From NCBI RefSeq assembly GCF_036077095.1, contig NZ_CP107960.1, positions 62,001 through 126,000 on the forward strand: a stretch of DNA of 64,000 bases. The letters are read 5' to 3'. Within the stretch, counting starts at the first letter, position 1. Each line of letters starts with the position of its first letter. The stretch comes from Streptomyces sp. NBC_00376. GTDB taxonomy: Bacteria > Actinomycetota > Actinomycetes > Streptomycetales > Streptomycetaceae. Position numbers and translations under genes: made by a program. Of this stretch, positions 16,293 to 24,533 are shown piece by piece. The notes under the pieces are model-generated. The model was not told the DNA's origin. It saw only the letters and a list, made by a program, of their open reading frames with translations, and ran no database searches.

Positions 16293-17251
16293 GCCCGGGA
16301 CTCCTCCAGTCGACGGAGTGCCGCGCGTCCGCGGTCCACGAGGGTCGTGAGTTGGGCGACGTGTTCCGGTGTGGCCTCCACCAGCGGCGGGCGGACGGGG
16401 CCGACGGCCAGTCCGGCCAGCTGCGCACCGGCCTTGACCAGCGAAACAGCGTAGCCCGGCACGCGGTCGCGCAACGCAACGAAGGGCAGGTAGAACTCGG
16501 TCAGCAGTGTTCGCTGCGCCTCCTCGTCGTCGCCGCGCAGAGCCCGGTGGAACGCGGTGGCGATGTCGGGGGCAAAACAGTGCACCGCCGAGGAATAGCT
16601 CTCCACGCCGATCGCGGCGTAAGCCCGAGCGCTGAGCTCCGCGGTCGGCAGCCCGTTGACGAATCCGAAGTCGGCAGCGCGGGGGTGTCCGCTGCTACGT
16701 ACGGCGGTGACCAGGCGCAGCATGGCGTCGACGTCGCCGCAGCCGTCCTTGATGCCCGCTACGGTCGGGATGTCGAGCAGTTCCACTGCGGTTCCCGGAT
16801 CGAGGACCGCGTTGGCCCGCTGGTAGACGGTGATCGGCAGCGGTGTGGCCTCGGCGACGTAGCGAATATGGCGCACCAGCCCCTGCGGGGTGGACGTCAG
16901 CAGGTAGGGGGGCAGCAACAGCAGTCCGTCGGCGCCGCATTCCTGCGCGGCCAGCGCGAACTCCCGCGCGATCCGCGGGCCTCCGCCCGCCCCGGCAAAC
17001 ACCGGGAGACGTCCGGCGGCCTGCTTCACCGCGGTGGACACGACCTGCCGGTACTCGTCGAGCCCGAGCGCGGGGAACTCGCCGGTGCCGCATGCCACGA
17101 ACAGCCCGCTGGGTCCGGCGGCGATCTGTGCCTCGACGTGGGAGGCGAAGACGTCCAGGTCGACCTCGTCGGCGTCGTCGAAGGGAGTCAGGGGGAAGGA
17201 GAGCAGTCCCGAGAGCCGCGTTGTTCGTTCATCGCATTTCACGGTATTCAT
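16289..17251 (-). CDS. kdgD: 5-dehydro-4-deoxyglucarate dehydratase (DapA family)
   Basis: 320 residues. It would decarboxylate and dehydrate 5-dehydro-4-deoxyglucarate to 2-oxoglutarate semialdehyde. DapA-fold markers: LSFPLTPFDDADEVDLDVF, CGTGEFPALGLDEY, the conserved Tyr in ITVYQRANAVLD, and the Schiff-base Lys at about residue 168 in VAGIKDGCGDVDAM. GVESYSSAVH is typical of the KDG-dehydratase branch rather than DapA itself. It follows udh by about 105 bp and overlaps gudD. A semialdehyde dehydrogenase for the product is not in the window. Confidence 0.88.
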   Translation of the reverse strand: MNTVKCDERTTRLSGLLSFPLTPFDDADEVDLDVFASHVEAQIAAGPSGLFVACGTGEFPALGLDEYRQVVSTAVKQAAGRLPVFAGAGGGPRIAREFALAAQECGADGLLLLPPYLLTSTPQGLVRHIRYVAEATPLPITVYQRANAVLDPGTAVELLDIPTVAGIKDGCGDVDAMLRLVTAVRSSGHPRAADFGFVNGLPTAELSARAYAAIGVESYSSAVHCFAPDIATAFHRALRGDDEEAQRTLLTEFYLPFVALRDRVPGYAVSLVKAGAQLAGLAVGPVRPPLVEATPEHVAQLTTLVDRGRAALRRLEESRA

Positions 17252-17313
17252 GGATGAATCTCCACTTCAAGGGTTGCCTCGGCCGAGCCGGTGCTCGACT
17301 GACTGTCAAGAAC

Positions 17314-17364
17314 GGATGGCTGTTATAGATGGATGGCTGTCACGAGCGGACGGCTGTCACCAGG
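17314..17364. repeat. Three 17-bp tandem repeats between udh and kdgD
   Basis: Units GGATGGCTGTTATAGAT, GGATGGCTGTCACGAGC and GGACGGCTGTCACCAGG lie head to tail. The last one overlaps the end of udh. They might be a local duplication or a binding array in the short gap before kdgD. Confidence 0.6.
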
Positions 17365-18202
17365 TTCGCCCCAGCGGGAGGGCACACCATGTGCCCCCGA
17401 GCCGGGCTGCGATCGGGTCGGCGGGGTCCGGCGCTCCGCACCGGCCGATGACCTCGGGCGCGAACTGCTCGGCGTCGTCGAGCGGGTGGTAGCCGATCGC
17501 CTCACCTTCGGCCAGGCTCACCCAGCCCCGGGTGTTGCGGCTGACTCCCCAGACGATCCGGTAGCCGGGTTCGCGGCAGCTCAAGCAGGCTTCGACGAGG
17601 CGGTGCCCGTCGGCCGGTGACAGCCAGGTGGACAGCCCGCGCATCCCGTTCGGCATCGGGAACCAGCTTCCGATGCGCAGACAGATGATGTCCATGCCGA
17701 AGCGGTCGTGGTACAGCCGTCCGGCGGACTCGATCGCGGCCTTGCTCCAGCCGTAGAGGGTGTCCGGGCGGGCCGGCGCGTTCGCGGCGACCGGAGTGCC
17801 GTCGTACTGATGGAAGCCGACGGCATGTGTCGAGGAGGCGAGGACGACCCGGGGCACACCGGCCAGCCGGGCCGCTTCCAGGAGGTTCAGTGTGCCGCGC
17901 ACGTTGCGGTCCAGTACGTCGTCCAGGCTGGACTCGACGCTCTGGCCGCCGAGATGGACGATCGCGCTGATGCCCCGGCACGCCTCCAGCAGGGCCTCGG
18001 CGTCGGTGAGGGAGGCGATCACGGTCTCCTCCGCTCCGCTCCCTTCGACGGCGGGCGGCGTGGTGATGTCGAGAAGCCGCAGCGTGCGGCCCTCCCGTGC
18101 CGCCAGCGGCCGCAGTTGGGTGCCGACCCTGCCCGCGGCGCCCGTGAGCAGGATCCGGGTGGTGTCGACGGAGCCGGTGACGTGCGCGCCTTGCCGGGTC
18201 AT
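17357..18202 (-). CDS. udh: Uronate dehydrogenase (NAD-dependent, extended SDR)
   Basis: A 281-residue Rossmann enzyme that would oxidise D-galacturonate or D-glucuronate to the aldarolactone with NAD+. Motifs: TRILLTGAAGRVG (nucleotide binding), VHLGGQSVE, the catalytic YxxxK in TLYGWSKAAIE, and CLRIGSWFPMP then STWLSPADGHRL, a combination characteristic of Udh. The start at ATG 18202 was chosen for its GGAGG ribosome site and family fit; the longer open frame covers a kinase relic. It feeds kdgD/gudD, although a dedicated aldarolactonase is not seen beside it. Confidence 0.85.
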   Translation of the reverse strand: MTRQGAHVTGSVDTTRILLTGAAGRVGTQLRPLAAREGRTLRLLDITTPPAVEGSGAEETVIASLTDAEALLEACRGISAIVHLGGQSVESSLDDVLDRNVRGTLNLLEAARLAGVPRVVLASSTHAVGFHQYDGTPVAANAPARPDTLYGWSKAAIESAGRLYHDRFGMDIICLRIGSWFPMPNGMRGLSTWLSPADGHRLVEACLSCREPGYRIVWGVSRNTRGWVSLAEGEAIGYHPLDDAEQFAPEVIGRCGAPDPADPIAARLGGTWCALPLGRTW

Positions 18203-18470
18203 GCAGAACCTCCGGTGTCGTTCGATGCGTGACTGAGCGGCGTCCGTGGCCGGCAGTGGCCCGACTTCCGTGGCGGCGACCAGGTGACCGAGCCGTAGCC
18301 GGGCCACCTCAGTCAGCCCTGGGAGGGGCCGTACAGGTAGCCACCGGCGAGCGCGTCGCCCGCGCCCACCGTTCGACGTACGCCGATAGCGCCCCGTACC
18401 GTCCACCGCGGACATTGGTGAACACTGCCGCAGTACGGATCGCGCCGCCTACCGCGTGCGAGCCGGCGGG
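18203..18470 (-). pseudogene. PfkB-type sugar kinase remnant between udh and the GntR gene
   Basis: On the minus strand near 18313-18420 the frame reads RRTVGAGDALAGGYLYGPSQ then G-stop. GAGDALAGGYLYG is the C-terminal PfkB signature that holds the catalytic Asp. The upstream part is not recognisable, so a kinase gene has been almost deleted, probably a 2-keto-3-deoxy sugar acid kinase judging from the context. The rest of the gap holds nothing supportable. Confidence 0.5.
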
Positions 18471-19151
18471 CTACTCGTCGCGCTGCGCCAGCCGCGCCGC
18501 GCCGATCGCGTGCAGGCGGAAGGCCCGTGCGGCGTCGTCCTCCCGGCCGCCCACCAGCATGTCGAGCAGGCGCGCGTGTTCGTTGACCAGCTTGTCGCGG
18601 CTGCCGGTGTAGAACGGGTCGGAGACCACGCGCAGGGCCCAGAGGCTGGGCTCCATCACCTCCCACAACCGCGGGAGCAGGTGGTTGCCACTGGCCTGGC
18701 AGACGAGGCGGTGGAAAGTCATGTCGCTGTCGCGGAAGCTGATCGGGTCGTCCTGCCGGGCCGCCCGCCGCATGTCGTCGATCACGGCGTTCAGCTGGTC
18801 GACGTAACCCTCGGCGCGGCGCTGGGCGGCGGATCGGGCGGCGAACTCCTCGAGCTGACCGCGCAGCTCCCGTGCCTGCTCGGCCTGCTCGGTCGAGATG
18901 TGGGCGACCCGGCTGCCCAGCCGCGGCACGTGAGTGACCAGGCTCTCGTAGACCAGCCGCTTGACGGCCTCGCGCACCGGGGCCTGGCTGATGCCCAGGC
19001 GTTTGGCGATGTCGGATTCGACGATCCGCTGATCCGGCACCATCTCGCCGCTCAGGATGGCCGAGCGCAACAGCCGGTATACCCGGTCGGACAGCAGCCC
19101 GCCGGAAGCCATGCCCCTGTTCTGTTCGAGCAAATCGTTCAGGCCGGTCAT
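18471..19151 (-). CDS. GntR-family (FadR/FCD-type) transcriptional regulator
   Basis: 226 residues. The N-terminal winged helix is at about residues 20-80: YRLLRSAILSGEMVPDQRIV and RLGISQAPVREAVKRLVYES. A C-terminal all-helical FCD ligand domain follows, with metal-binding His residues in DSDMTFHRLVCQASGN and VNEHARLLDML. Such regulators usually sense sugar acids. ATG overlaps the lactonase stop (ATGA), so it is translated with the fucose genes. A TTATCGATAG site 31 bp upstream recurs before the importer operon, suggesting autoregulation and control of the whole unit. Confidence 0.85.
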   Translation of the reverse strand: MTGLNDLLEQNRGMASGGLLSDRVYRLLRSAILSGEMVPDQRIVESDIAKRLGISQAPVREAVKRLVYESLVTHVPRLGSRVAHISTEQAEQARELRGQLEEFAARSAAQRRAEGYVDQLNAVIDDMRRAARQDDPISFRDSDMTFHRLVCQASGNHLLPRLWEVMEPSLWALRVVSDPFYTGSRDKLVNEHARLLDMLVGGREDDAARAFRLHAIGAARLAQRDE

Positions 19152-20029
19152 CAGTGCTCCCCCTGCCGCGTCATCATCCCATTATCGATAGCGGTGTCCG
19201 CCAGATCGAGTCCGTAGGCCCCGATGGCCGTACCGCCCCACACCGTGGTGGCTTCGTCCGCGGTCAACTCACCCAGCACACGCGCCGTGGCCCCGACCAC
19301 GTCCTCGTACGGCGACCACTGTGTGCTGACCGGCCAGTCGGACCCGAACGTCAGCCGACGCGGCCCGAACACGTCGAGCAGCACCCGCGCCACGGCGTCC
19401 AGCCGCACTCCGCCCGGTTCGGCGGTGGCCTTGCCGAGTCCGGACAACTTGCACACCACGTTGGGCAGTCGGCCCAGTGGCGTCAGCTGCGCGGCCCATT
19501 CGCTGAGGCCTTCGCGCCGCACGTCGACGGCCGAGATGGCTGCGTGGTCGACGACGAACCGCACCTGCGGCAGGTCCCTGGCCGCTGCGTATGCCTCACG
19601 CAGAGTCCCGTGCCCCAGCAGCAGGTCCATGGCCAGGCCCCGCTCGCCGAGAGCCGCGAGTGAGCGCCGCACCTGGGGCAGCCCGAGGCGGGCGCCTTCG
19701 CCTGCCCCGACCGGGTCACGGACCCCGACCAGCGCCGAACCCCCGTCCTCCGCGCGGAGTGCGTCGATCGTGTCCACCGCGGCCGGGTCGGCGAGATCCG
19801 CGTGGACGACGACGCCGGCGATTCGTGGGGACCGCGCTGCCAGGCCCAGCAGCCAACGGGCCTCGTCCACGGTCCGCCCGGCCTGCACGACAACAGCCGT
19901 CACCGACCCGGAGGCCGCGGTGAGGTCGTCGAGAAGGAAGGGGCGATGCAGTTCGCCTGCGGACCGCAGCCACGCATGGTCGTGCAGGCCGGGGTCCCAC
20001 AGGTGGACGTGTGCGTCGATGACGGTCAC
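19151..20029 (-). CDS. Amidohydrolase, probable L-fuconolactonase
   Basis: A 292-residue TIM-barrel hydrolase of the amidohydrolase_2 (COG3618) type. Metal and catalytic motifs: VIDAHVHLWDPG (HxH), FVVDHAAIS and FGSDWPVSTQW. Family members open sugar lactones such as L-fuconolactone or rhamnonolactone. The GTG start at 20029, overlapping the reductase stop (GTGA) behind a GGAGGTG ribosome site, is preferred over the longer frame. Placed directly after an L-fucose dehydrogenase-like gene, it would give L-fuconate. Confidence 0.75.
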   Translation of the reverse strand: MTVIDAHVHLWDPGLHDHAWLRSAGELHRPFLLDDLTAASGSVTAVVVQAGRTVDEARWLLGLAARSPRIAGVVVHADLADPAAVDTIDALRAEDGGSALVGVRDPVGAGEGARLGLPQVRRSLAALGERGLAMDLLLGHGTLREAYAAARDLPQVRFVVDHAAISAVDVRREGLSEWAAQLTPLGRLPNVVCKLSGLGKATAEPGGVRLDAVARVLLDVFGPRRLTFGSDWPVSTQWSPYEDVVGATARVLGELTADEATTVWGGTAIGAYGLDLADTAIDNGMMTRQGEH

Positions 20030-20964
20030 GGCGTCGGCACCTCCTCCGGTAGCAGTCCCGCTGCGCGCAGCTCCGCCCACAGGTCGGCGGGGACGGTGGT
20101 CTGCGCCATGGCGAGGTTCTCCCGCACTTCATCGGCCGTTCTGGCTCCGACGACCAGAGCGGACACGGCAGGATGCCCCCACGCGAACCGCAGGGCCGCC
20201 GCCTTCATCGGCACCCCGTGGCGAGCACAGATCTCCGCGATGGCCAGTGCGACGGCAACCTGGTGCGGCTCGGCTGTCCGGTAGTCGTACCTCGCGCCGG
20301 GTCGGGGATCGGCCAGCAGGCCGGAGTTGTACACCCCGCCCAGGATGACCCCGACACCGCGGGCCTCGCACTCAGGCAGCAGGCCCGTCAGAGCTTCCTG
20401 GTCGAGGAGTGTGTACCGGCCGGCCAGCAGCACGCAGTCCACGTCGACTTGCGCGACGATCCGCTCCAGCATGCTGCTCTGGTTCATGCCCGCGCCCACC
20501 GCCGACACCACGCCCTGCTCCCGCAGGTCGACCAGGGCGCGGAAGGCCCCCGCGAGGGCCTCCTGCTCATGGTGGTCGGGGTCGTGGACATGCGCGATGT
20601 CCACCCGGTCCAGGCCGAGCCGGGTCAGGCTCTGCTCCAGGCACCGCATGGTGCCGTCATAGGAGAAGTCCGGCTCGGCCCCGTCGTCGGTGAGGAGGTA
20701 TCCGACCTTGGTCGCGACGACGACCTCGGACCTGGGTACCCCGGCCAGCACCTGGCCGAGGCGCTGTTCGGACACGCCGTTGCCGTACCGGGGGGCGGTG
20801 TCGAACAGGCGCGTCCCGCCCGCCAGCGCGGCACGCACCGTGCCGGTGGCATCCTGCTCCGGAACCGGCTCGTAGAGGTTGCCCAGGGGCGCACAGCCCA
20901 GGCCGAGCCTGCCGACCGTGAGACCGGTGCGGCCCAGCACACCCGGGCCCGAGACCTGGTTCAT
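20026..20964 (-). CDS. Aldo/keto reductase, probable L-fucose (D-threo-aldose) 1-dehydrogenase
   Basis: A 312-residue AKR barrel. The opening LGRTGLTVGRLGLGCAPLGN, then LYEPVPEQDATGTVRAAL, is characteristic of bacterial D-threo-aldose/L-fucose dehydrogenases. The catalytic tetrad is visible: Asp and Tyr in LFDTAPRYGNGVSE, Lys in VVATKVGYLL and His in DIAHVHDPDHHEQ. It would oxidise the free sugar at C1 to the lactone. ATG overlaps the rraA-like stop (ATGA). L-galactose or D-arabinose are alternative substrates. Confidence 0.8.
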   Translation of the reverse strand: MNQVSGPGVLGRTGLTVGRLGLGCAPLGNLYEPVPEQDATGTVRAALAGGTRLFDTAPRYGNGVSEQRLGQVLAGVPRSEVVVATKVGYLLTDDGAEPDFSYDGTMRCLEQSLTRLGLDRVDIAHVHDPDHHEQEALAGAFRALVDLREQGVVSAVGAGMNQSSMLERIVAQVDVDCVLLAGRYTLLDQEALTGLLPECEARGVGVILGGVYNSGLLADPRPGARYDYRTAEPHQVAVALAIAEICARHGVPMKAAALRFAWGHPAVSALVVGARTADEVRENLAMAQTTVPADLWAELRAAGLLPEEVPTP

Positions 20965-21749
20965 CGCTGGGACGACCTCTGCTGGTCGCGCCACTGCTCG
21001 TACTCCGCGCGCGACTCCGATGTCAGCGGGTAGTAGTTGCCGAGCCGGGCGCCCTGGTCGAGACGCATCCGGCTGAACACCTCCCAGTCCTGGTGGTCTC
21101 GGGCCGTGGCGACCACCTCCGGCGCGGTCGCCTGAGGGACGACGACGGCGCCGTCGTCGTCGGCGACCACGATGTCGCCGGGCAGGCACAGCACTCCGCC
21201 GGCGGCAACCGGCACGTCGTACGCCCAGGGGAACAGCTCCGACTGGGAGGCGTAGTGCGGGGTGGTGCCGGTGCACCAGATCGGCACGCCGAGCTCGCGG
21301 ACCCGCGGAGCGTCCCGGATCCGGCCGTCGACGACGATCCCGGCGCCGCCCTTGCGCTTGAAGTAGCGGACGAGCATGTCGCCGACGCAGCCGCTGAACG
21401 CCGACCCGTACGCCTGGATGACGAGGACGTCGCCGGGCTGTACCGCCTCCAGGACCGCCCACAGGGCGGTTTGGCGTTCGACGGCCTCCTGGGCCAGGCC
21501 GCTGGCTATGTCCTCGCGCTGCGGCATGAACTGGAGCGTCAACGCCGACCCGGCGATCTTCTGCCCGGTCGTGAGGGACTGCGGCCCCTCCATCCACGTG
21601 CGCCTGATGCCCAGGCCGTGGAGCTTCGCGCACGCGGTGGCGCTGCTCACCTGGCCCATCTGATCCACCAGCTCCGCATCGGCACGCCGGTATGTGTCGC
21701 CGCGCACCGGAAGGGGAAACACCGGCTGGGCATGCTCATCGTTCGTCAT
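20961..21749 (-). CDS. RraA-family protein, possible metal-dependent pyruvate aldolase
   Basis: 262 residues. The conserved RraA/HMG-aldolase core is at about residues 105-190: GDVLVIQAYGSAFSGCVGDM, GAGIVVDGRIRD and GDIVVADDDGAVVVP. The Arg-Asp pair in GRIRD corresponds to the substrate Arg and the metal-binding Asp of 4-hydroxy-4-methyl-2-oxoglutarate aldolases, so the catalytic site seems intact rather than only the RNase-regulator fold. In a fucose operon it could cleave a 2-keto-3-deoxy acid to pyruvate and an aldehyde. It overlaps the AKR gene. Confidence 0.7.
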   Translation of the reverse strand: MTNDEHAQPVFPLPVRGDTYRRADAELVDQMGQVSSATACAKLHGLGIRRTWMEGPQSLTTGQKIAGSALTLQFMPQREDIASGLAQEAVERQTALWAVLEAVQPGDVLVIQAYGSAFSGCVGDMLVRYFKRKGGAGIVVDGRIRDAPRVRELGVPIWCTGTTPHYASQSELFPWAYDVPVAAGGVLCLPGDIVVADDDGAVVVPQATAPEVVATARDHQDWEVFSRMRLDQGARLGNYYPLTSESRAEYEQWRDQQRSSQR

Positions 21750-21750
21750 T

Positions 21751-23700
21751 CTACTTCTCCTGATATCGGTCGAACGTTGGGTGGCTCGGGATGAACTGAC
21801 GGCGCCTCACCTGCATGGTCAGATCGAGCCGGGTCCCGGGCGGCAGAATCACCAGCAGGTGGTTGTCGTGCACGTCGATGCGCCGGGTACTGGTCGTGAA
21901 CTCGTCGGCCCGGTAGGCACGGTTCGGGCCGGGATAGCCGTCGTCGAGCTGGTCCACCACGACATGGTCGATGCCGTCCTCGGCGAACGCGCCGGCCTGT
22001 ACGACCACGCGCCGCTCGCGCGTATTGCTCAGGTTGACCAACTGGACGCCGACCCGGGTCTCGTCGAGCTCCTCGACGAGGGCGGCGACGTCGGCCGGCA
22101 GGCCGGGACGGCCGCGGCCGGCGTCCCAGTAGCGCACCCGCGTCTGCTGGAGCCCCCCGTTGTAGGGGGCGGCGGGCGCGCCGGTGGTCAGCTGCACCAG
22201 GATCTCGGTCACCACGGGATTGAGCCGCTGCCACCAGTGGATGTCATCGGTGCGGACCGACGACGCATCCGCGTGGACGAGTGCCATCCTGCGGGCGACC
22301 TGCCCCAGCGCCATGCTGAGGGCGCGGGCCGGGTAGTCGGGGTTGCGGCCGTCGAGGTAGGCGAGCCACGGCGCCTCGTGTCCGGCCTCCTCCTTGTCGC
22401 GGAAGGCATGGACGGTCGTCCAGTCGTAGCCGCATTCGCGCTCCACGCGGTCGAGCCGCTGCCGGTCCTGCGGGTCGCTGGAGCACCACCAGATCCAGGC
22501 CGGGAAGGCGATCTGCAGGGGTTGGTGGTCGAACCAGCCGTGCACGCCCTTCCGGTAGGGCACCAGTTGCAGGTCGCCGTCGGCATCAGGCCCGAGGCGC
22601 TGGAGCCAGGTCGAGGCCATGCTGGATTCCCCGTCACGAACCGGCCCGCGCGTCGCCTCTTCCAGCACCCGGTCCAGCGGGGCGCGGGCCAGGTCGAACC
22701 ACGCGTCGTCGCCGGTGACCAGCGCGGCGTTCATGGCCGCGACGACTGCGACCGCGCCGACGCTGTGCAGACCGTGCGGCCAGGTCCAGCCGTACGAGCC
22801 GCCGTACCAGCGGCCGTCGTGCAGCTCACCGACCTCCCCGGAGGGTCCCACGTTGTCGGGGATTACACCGCCCGCGGCGGCGGCCCGGTCCCGCCAGGCC
22901 TGCACGTAGTCGACGAGCCAGTCGCGGTACCGGTCCTCGCCCGTGTACAGCCACGCGTTGGCGATCAGCGAGGTGGAAGCGAGGTTCACCGCGACGTCGC
23001 CGTCGCCGAGCCGCCGGTTCATCGCCTCGCCCATACGCCGCGCGTTGGCGGGGTCGGCCAGGTCGTCCCAGGTGTCGATGCCGGGCAGGTCCTCCAGGGG
23101 CAGGCCGTACGGCTTCATGTTGGTCAGTTCCGCGCCGAACCCCTGCGCCCATGCCTCGTCCACGCCCCGGCGTGGACCGCCGGCCCCGGTGTGCGGAGCC
23201 CGGATGATCCGCCGCGGGCCGTCGACGTTGCCGACGGGCGAGGTGGGCAGGTAGAGCTCGGCGAAGCGCAGCGCCCGCCGGCGGAACGTGTCGTCGGACG
23301 GGTCGGCCGCGCAGATCCCGTAGAACATCAGCAGCGACTCGCCCTGGTGGAACCAGTCGTACCCGCGCTCGTACTCGTCGACCAGGAACCCGGCTTCGGA
23401 AAGCTGCCGGGTGATGCCGTTCCAGTGCTTCTTGCTGGCGTCGAGCAGGTCGTCCGAACCGCCGAGCATGTAAAGCATCGGCCAGTTGAAGAACGGTTCG
23501 TAGAAGTCGTCCGCCCCGTCACGGCCTTCCAGTACCCCGTCGAAGCGCAGCCCGCCCTCGGGGTGGCAGTACCGGTCCTCGAAGACCCGCCATGCCTCGT
23601 CCAGTACGGAGAACAACTGCCGTTGCAGTACGGCCCAGGCGGGCGGTTCGCAGGCCGGCACGGACGCCGTCACGCTCACCATGTGCTTGCCCACGGTCAT
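21751..23700 (-). CDS. Large cytoplasmic enzyme of unknown family, glycosidase/lyase-like
   Basis: 649 residues without a signal peptide. The start ATG 23700 overlaps the permease stop (ATGA). The first roughly 480 residues are helix-rich and Trp/Tyr-rich (DDFYEPFFNWPMLYMLGG, YERGYDWFHQGESLLMFYGI, HDGRWYGGSYGWTWPHGLHS), as in (alpha/alpha) barrel glycosidases or polysaccharide lyases. The last roughly 140 are a beta domain (VGVQLVNLSNTRERRVVVQA, NHLLVILPPGTRLDLTM). No known catalytic signature is recognised. Its place between the importer and fucose-oxidation genes suggests it processes imported oligosaccharide. Confidence 0.6.
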   Translation of the reverse strand: MTVGKHMVSVTASVPACEPPAWAVLQRQLFSVLDEAWRVFEDRYCHPEGGLRFDGVLEGRDGADDFYEPFFNWPMLYMLGGSDDLLDASKKHWNGITRQLSEAGFLVDEYERGYDWFHQGESLLMFYGICAADPSDDTFRRRALRFAELYLPTSPVGNVDGPRRIIRAPHTGAGGPRRGVDEAWAQGFGAELTNMKPYGLPLEDLPGIDTWDDLADPANARRMGEAMNRRLGDGDVAVNLASTSLIANAWLYTGEDRYRDWLVDYVQAWRDRAAAAGGVIPDNVGPSGEVGELHDGRWYGGSYGWTWPHGLHSVGAVAVVAAMNAALVTGDDAWFDLARAPLDRVLEEATRGPVRDGESSMASTWLQRLGPDADGDLQLVPYRKGVHGWFDHQPLQIAFPAWIWWCSSDPQDRQRLDRVERECGYDWTTVHAFRDKEEAGHEAPWLAYLDGRNPDYPARALSMALGQVARRMALVHADASSVRTDDIHWWQRLNPVVTEILVQLTTGAPAAPYNGGLQQTRVRYWDAGRGRPGLPADVAALVEELDETRVGVQLVNLSNTRERRVVVQAGAFAEDGIDHVVVDQLDDGYPGPNRAYRADEFTTSTRRIDVHDNHLLVILPPGTRLDLTMQVRRRQFIPSHPTFDRYQEK

Positions 23701-24533
23701 CCCTTCGTCGCGCCGGCGGTGAGGCCGCCGACGATCTTGCGCTGCATGATGACGAAGAAGATCAGCACCGGTGCGATCGCCAGCAGCAGCGTCGGATAGA
23801 CCACGGACAGGTCGGTGGTGTGCAGACCGATCGCGGAGTACACGCCGGTCATCACGGTGTACAGACCCGATGCCGGACCCAGCACGATCTGCGGGTTCAC
23901 GAAGTCCGTCCAGACTCCGATGGTGTGCAGGACGATCGCGGTGACCACGACCGGCTGCATCAGCGGGAAGATCACCTGCCAGAAGGTGCGCAGCCGGCCC
24001 GCGCCGTCGATCTGCGCCGCCTCGTCGAGCTCCCTGGGGATGGACTTGATGTAGCCCACGAACAGGAACATCGACAGCGGCAGGGTCAACGTCGCCTCGT
24101 ACAGGACGAATCCGGGGATCGTGCCCATCAGGCCCGTGAAGCGCAGCACGTAGATCACCGGGATGACCAGGACCTGCCCGGGGATGAACAGCCCGGCCAG
24201 GAACACCAGCAGCATCCCCTTGTGCCACCGGCGGGTACCCCGGGCGATGACATAGGCGGCCGGACCGGCCAGCGCCAGGGACAGCACGTTGACCAGGACC
24301 ACGAACATCACCGTCACACCGAACGACTTGATGATGTTGTAGTCCGGTGACGACAGTGCCGCTCGGAGATAGTCCGTGGACAGCGCTCCCGGGGCGGCGG
24401 AGAACGGCCGTTGACGGATCGCCGACTCCGGTTTGAACGCGTTGACGATCACGAGGTACAGCGGCGCCAGCATGACCAGTGCGAAGAGACCGAGCATGAC
24501 CGAGCCGACGCGGCTGTCTGCATTGCGTTTCAC
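23697..24533 (-). CDS. ABC sugar importer permease (MalG-type)
   Basis: 278 residues with six predicted membrane helices. The EAA loop that contacts the ATPase is ELDEAAQIDGAGRLRTFWQV. The GTG start overlaps the other permease's stop (GTGA). Pairs with the permease at 24530-25510. No ATP-binding subunit is encoded nearby. Confidence 0.88.
   Translation of the reverse strand: MKRNADSRVGSVMLGLFALVMLAPLYLVIVNAFKPESAIRQRPFSAAPGALSTDYLRAALSSPDYNIIKSFGVTVMFVVLVNVLSLALAGPAAYVIARGTRRWHKGMLLVFLAGLFIPGQVLVIPVIYVLRFTGLMGTIPGFVLYEATLTLPLSMFLFVGYIKSIPRELDEAAQIDGAGRLRTFWQVIFPLMQPVVVTAIVLHTIGVWTDFVNPQIVLGPASGLYTVMTGVYSAIGLHTTDLSVVYPTLLLAIAPVLIFFVIMQRKIVGGLTAGATKG

Noticed and set aside
17314-17364. Possible attachment site from tandem repeats
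   Set aside because: No tRNA or intact integrase nearby and no matching copy at an island edge.
21694-23799. Plus-strand 701-codon frame opposite the unknown enzyme
   Set aside because: Mirror frame typical of GC-rich codon structure; the minus strand has operon overlaps and sensible residues.
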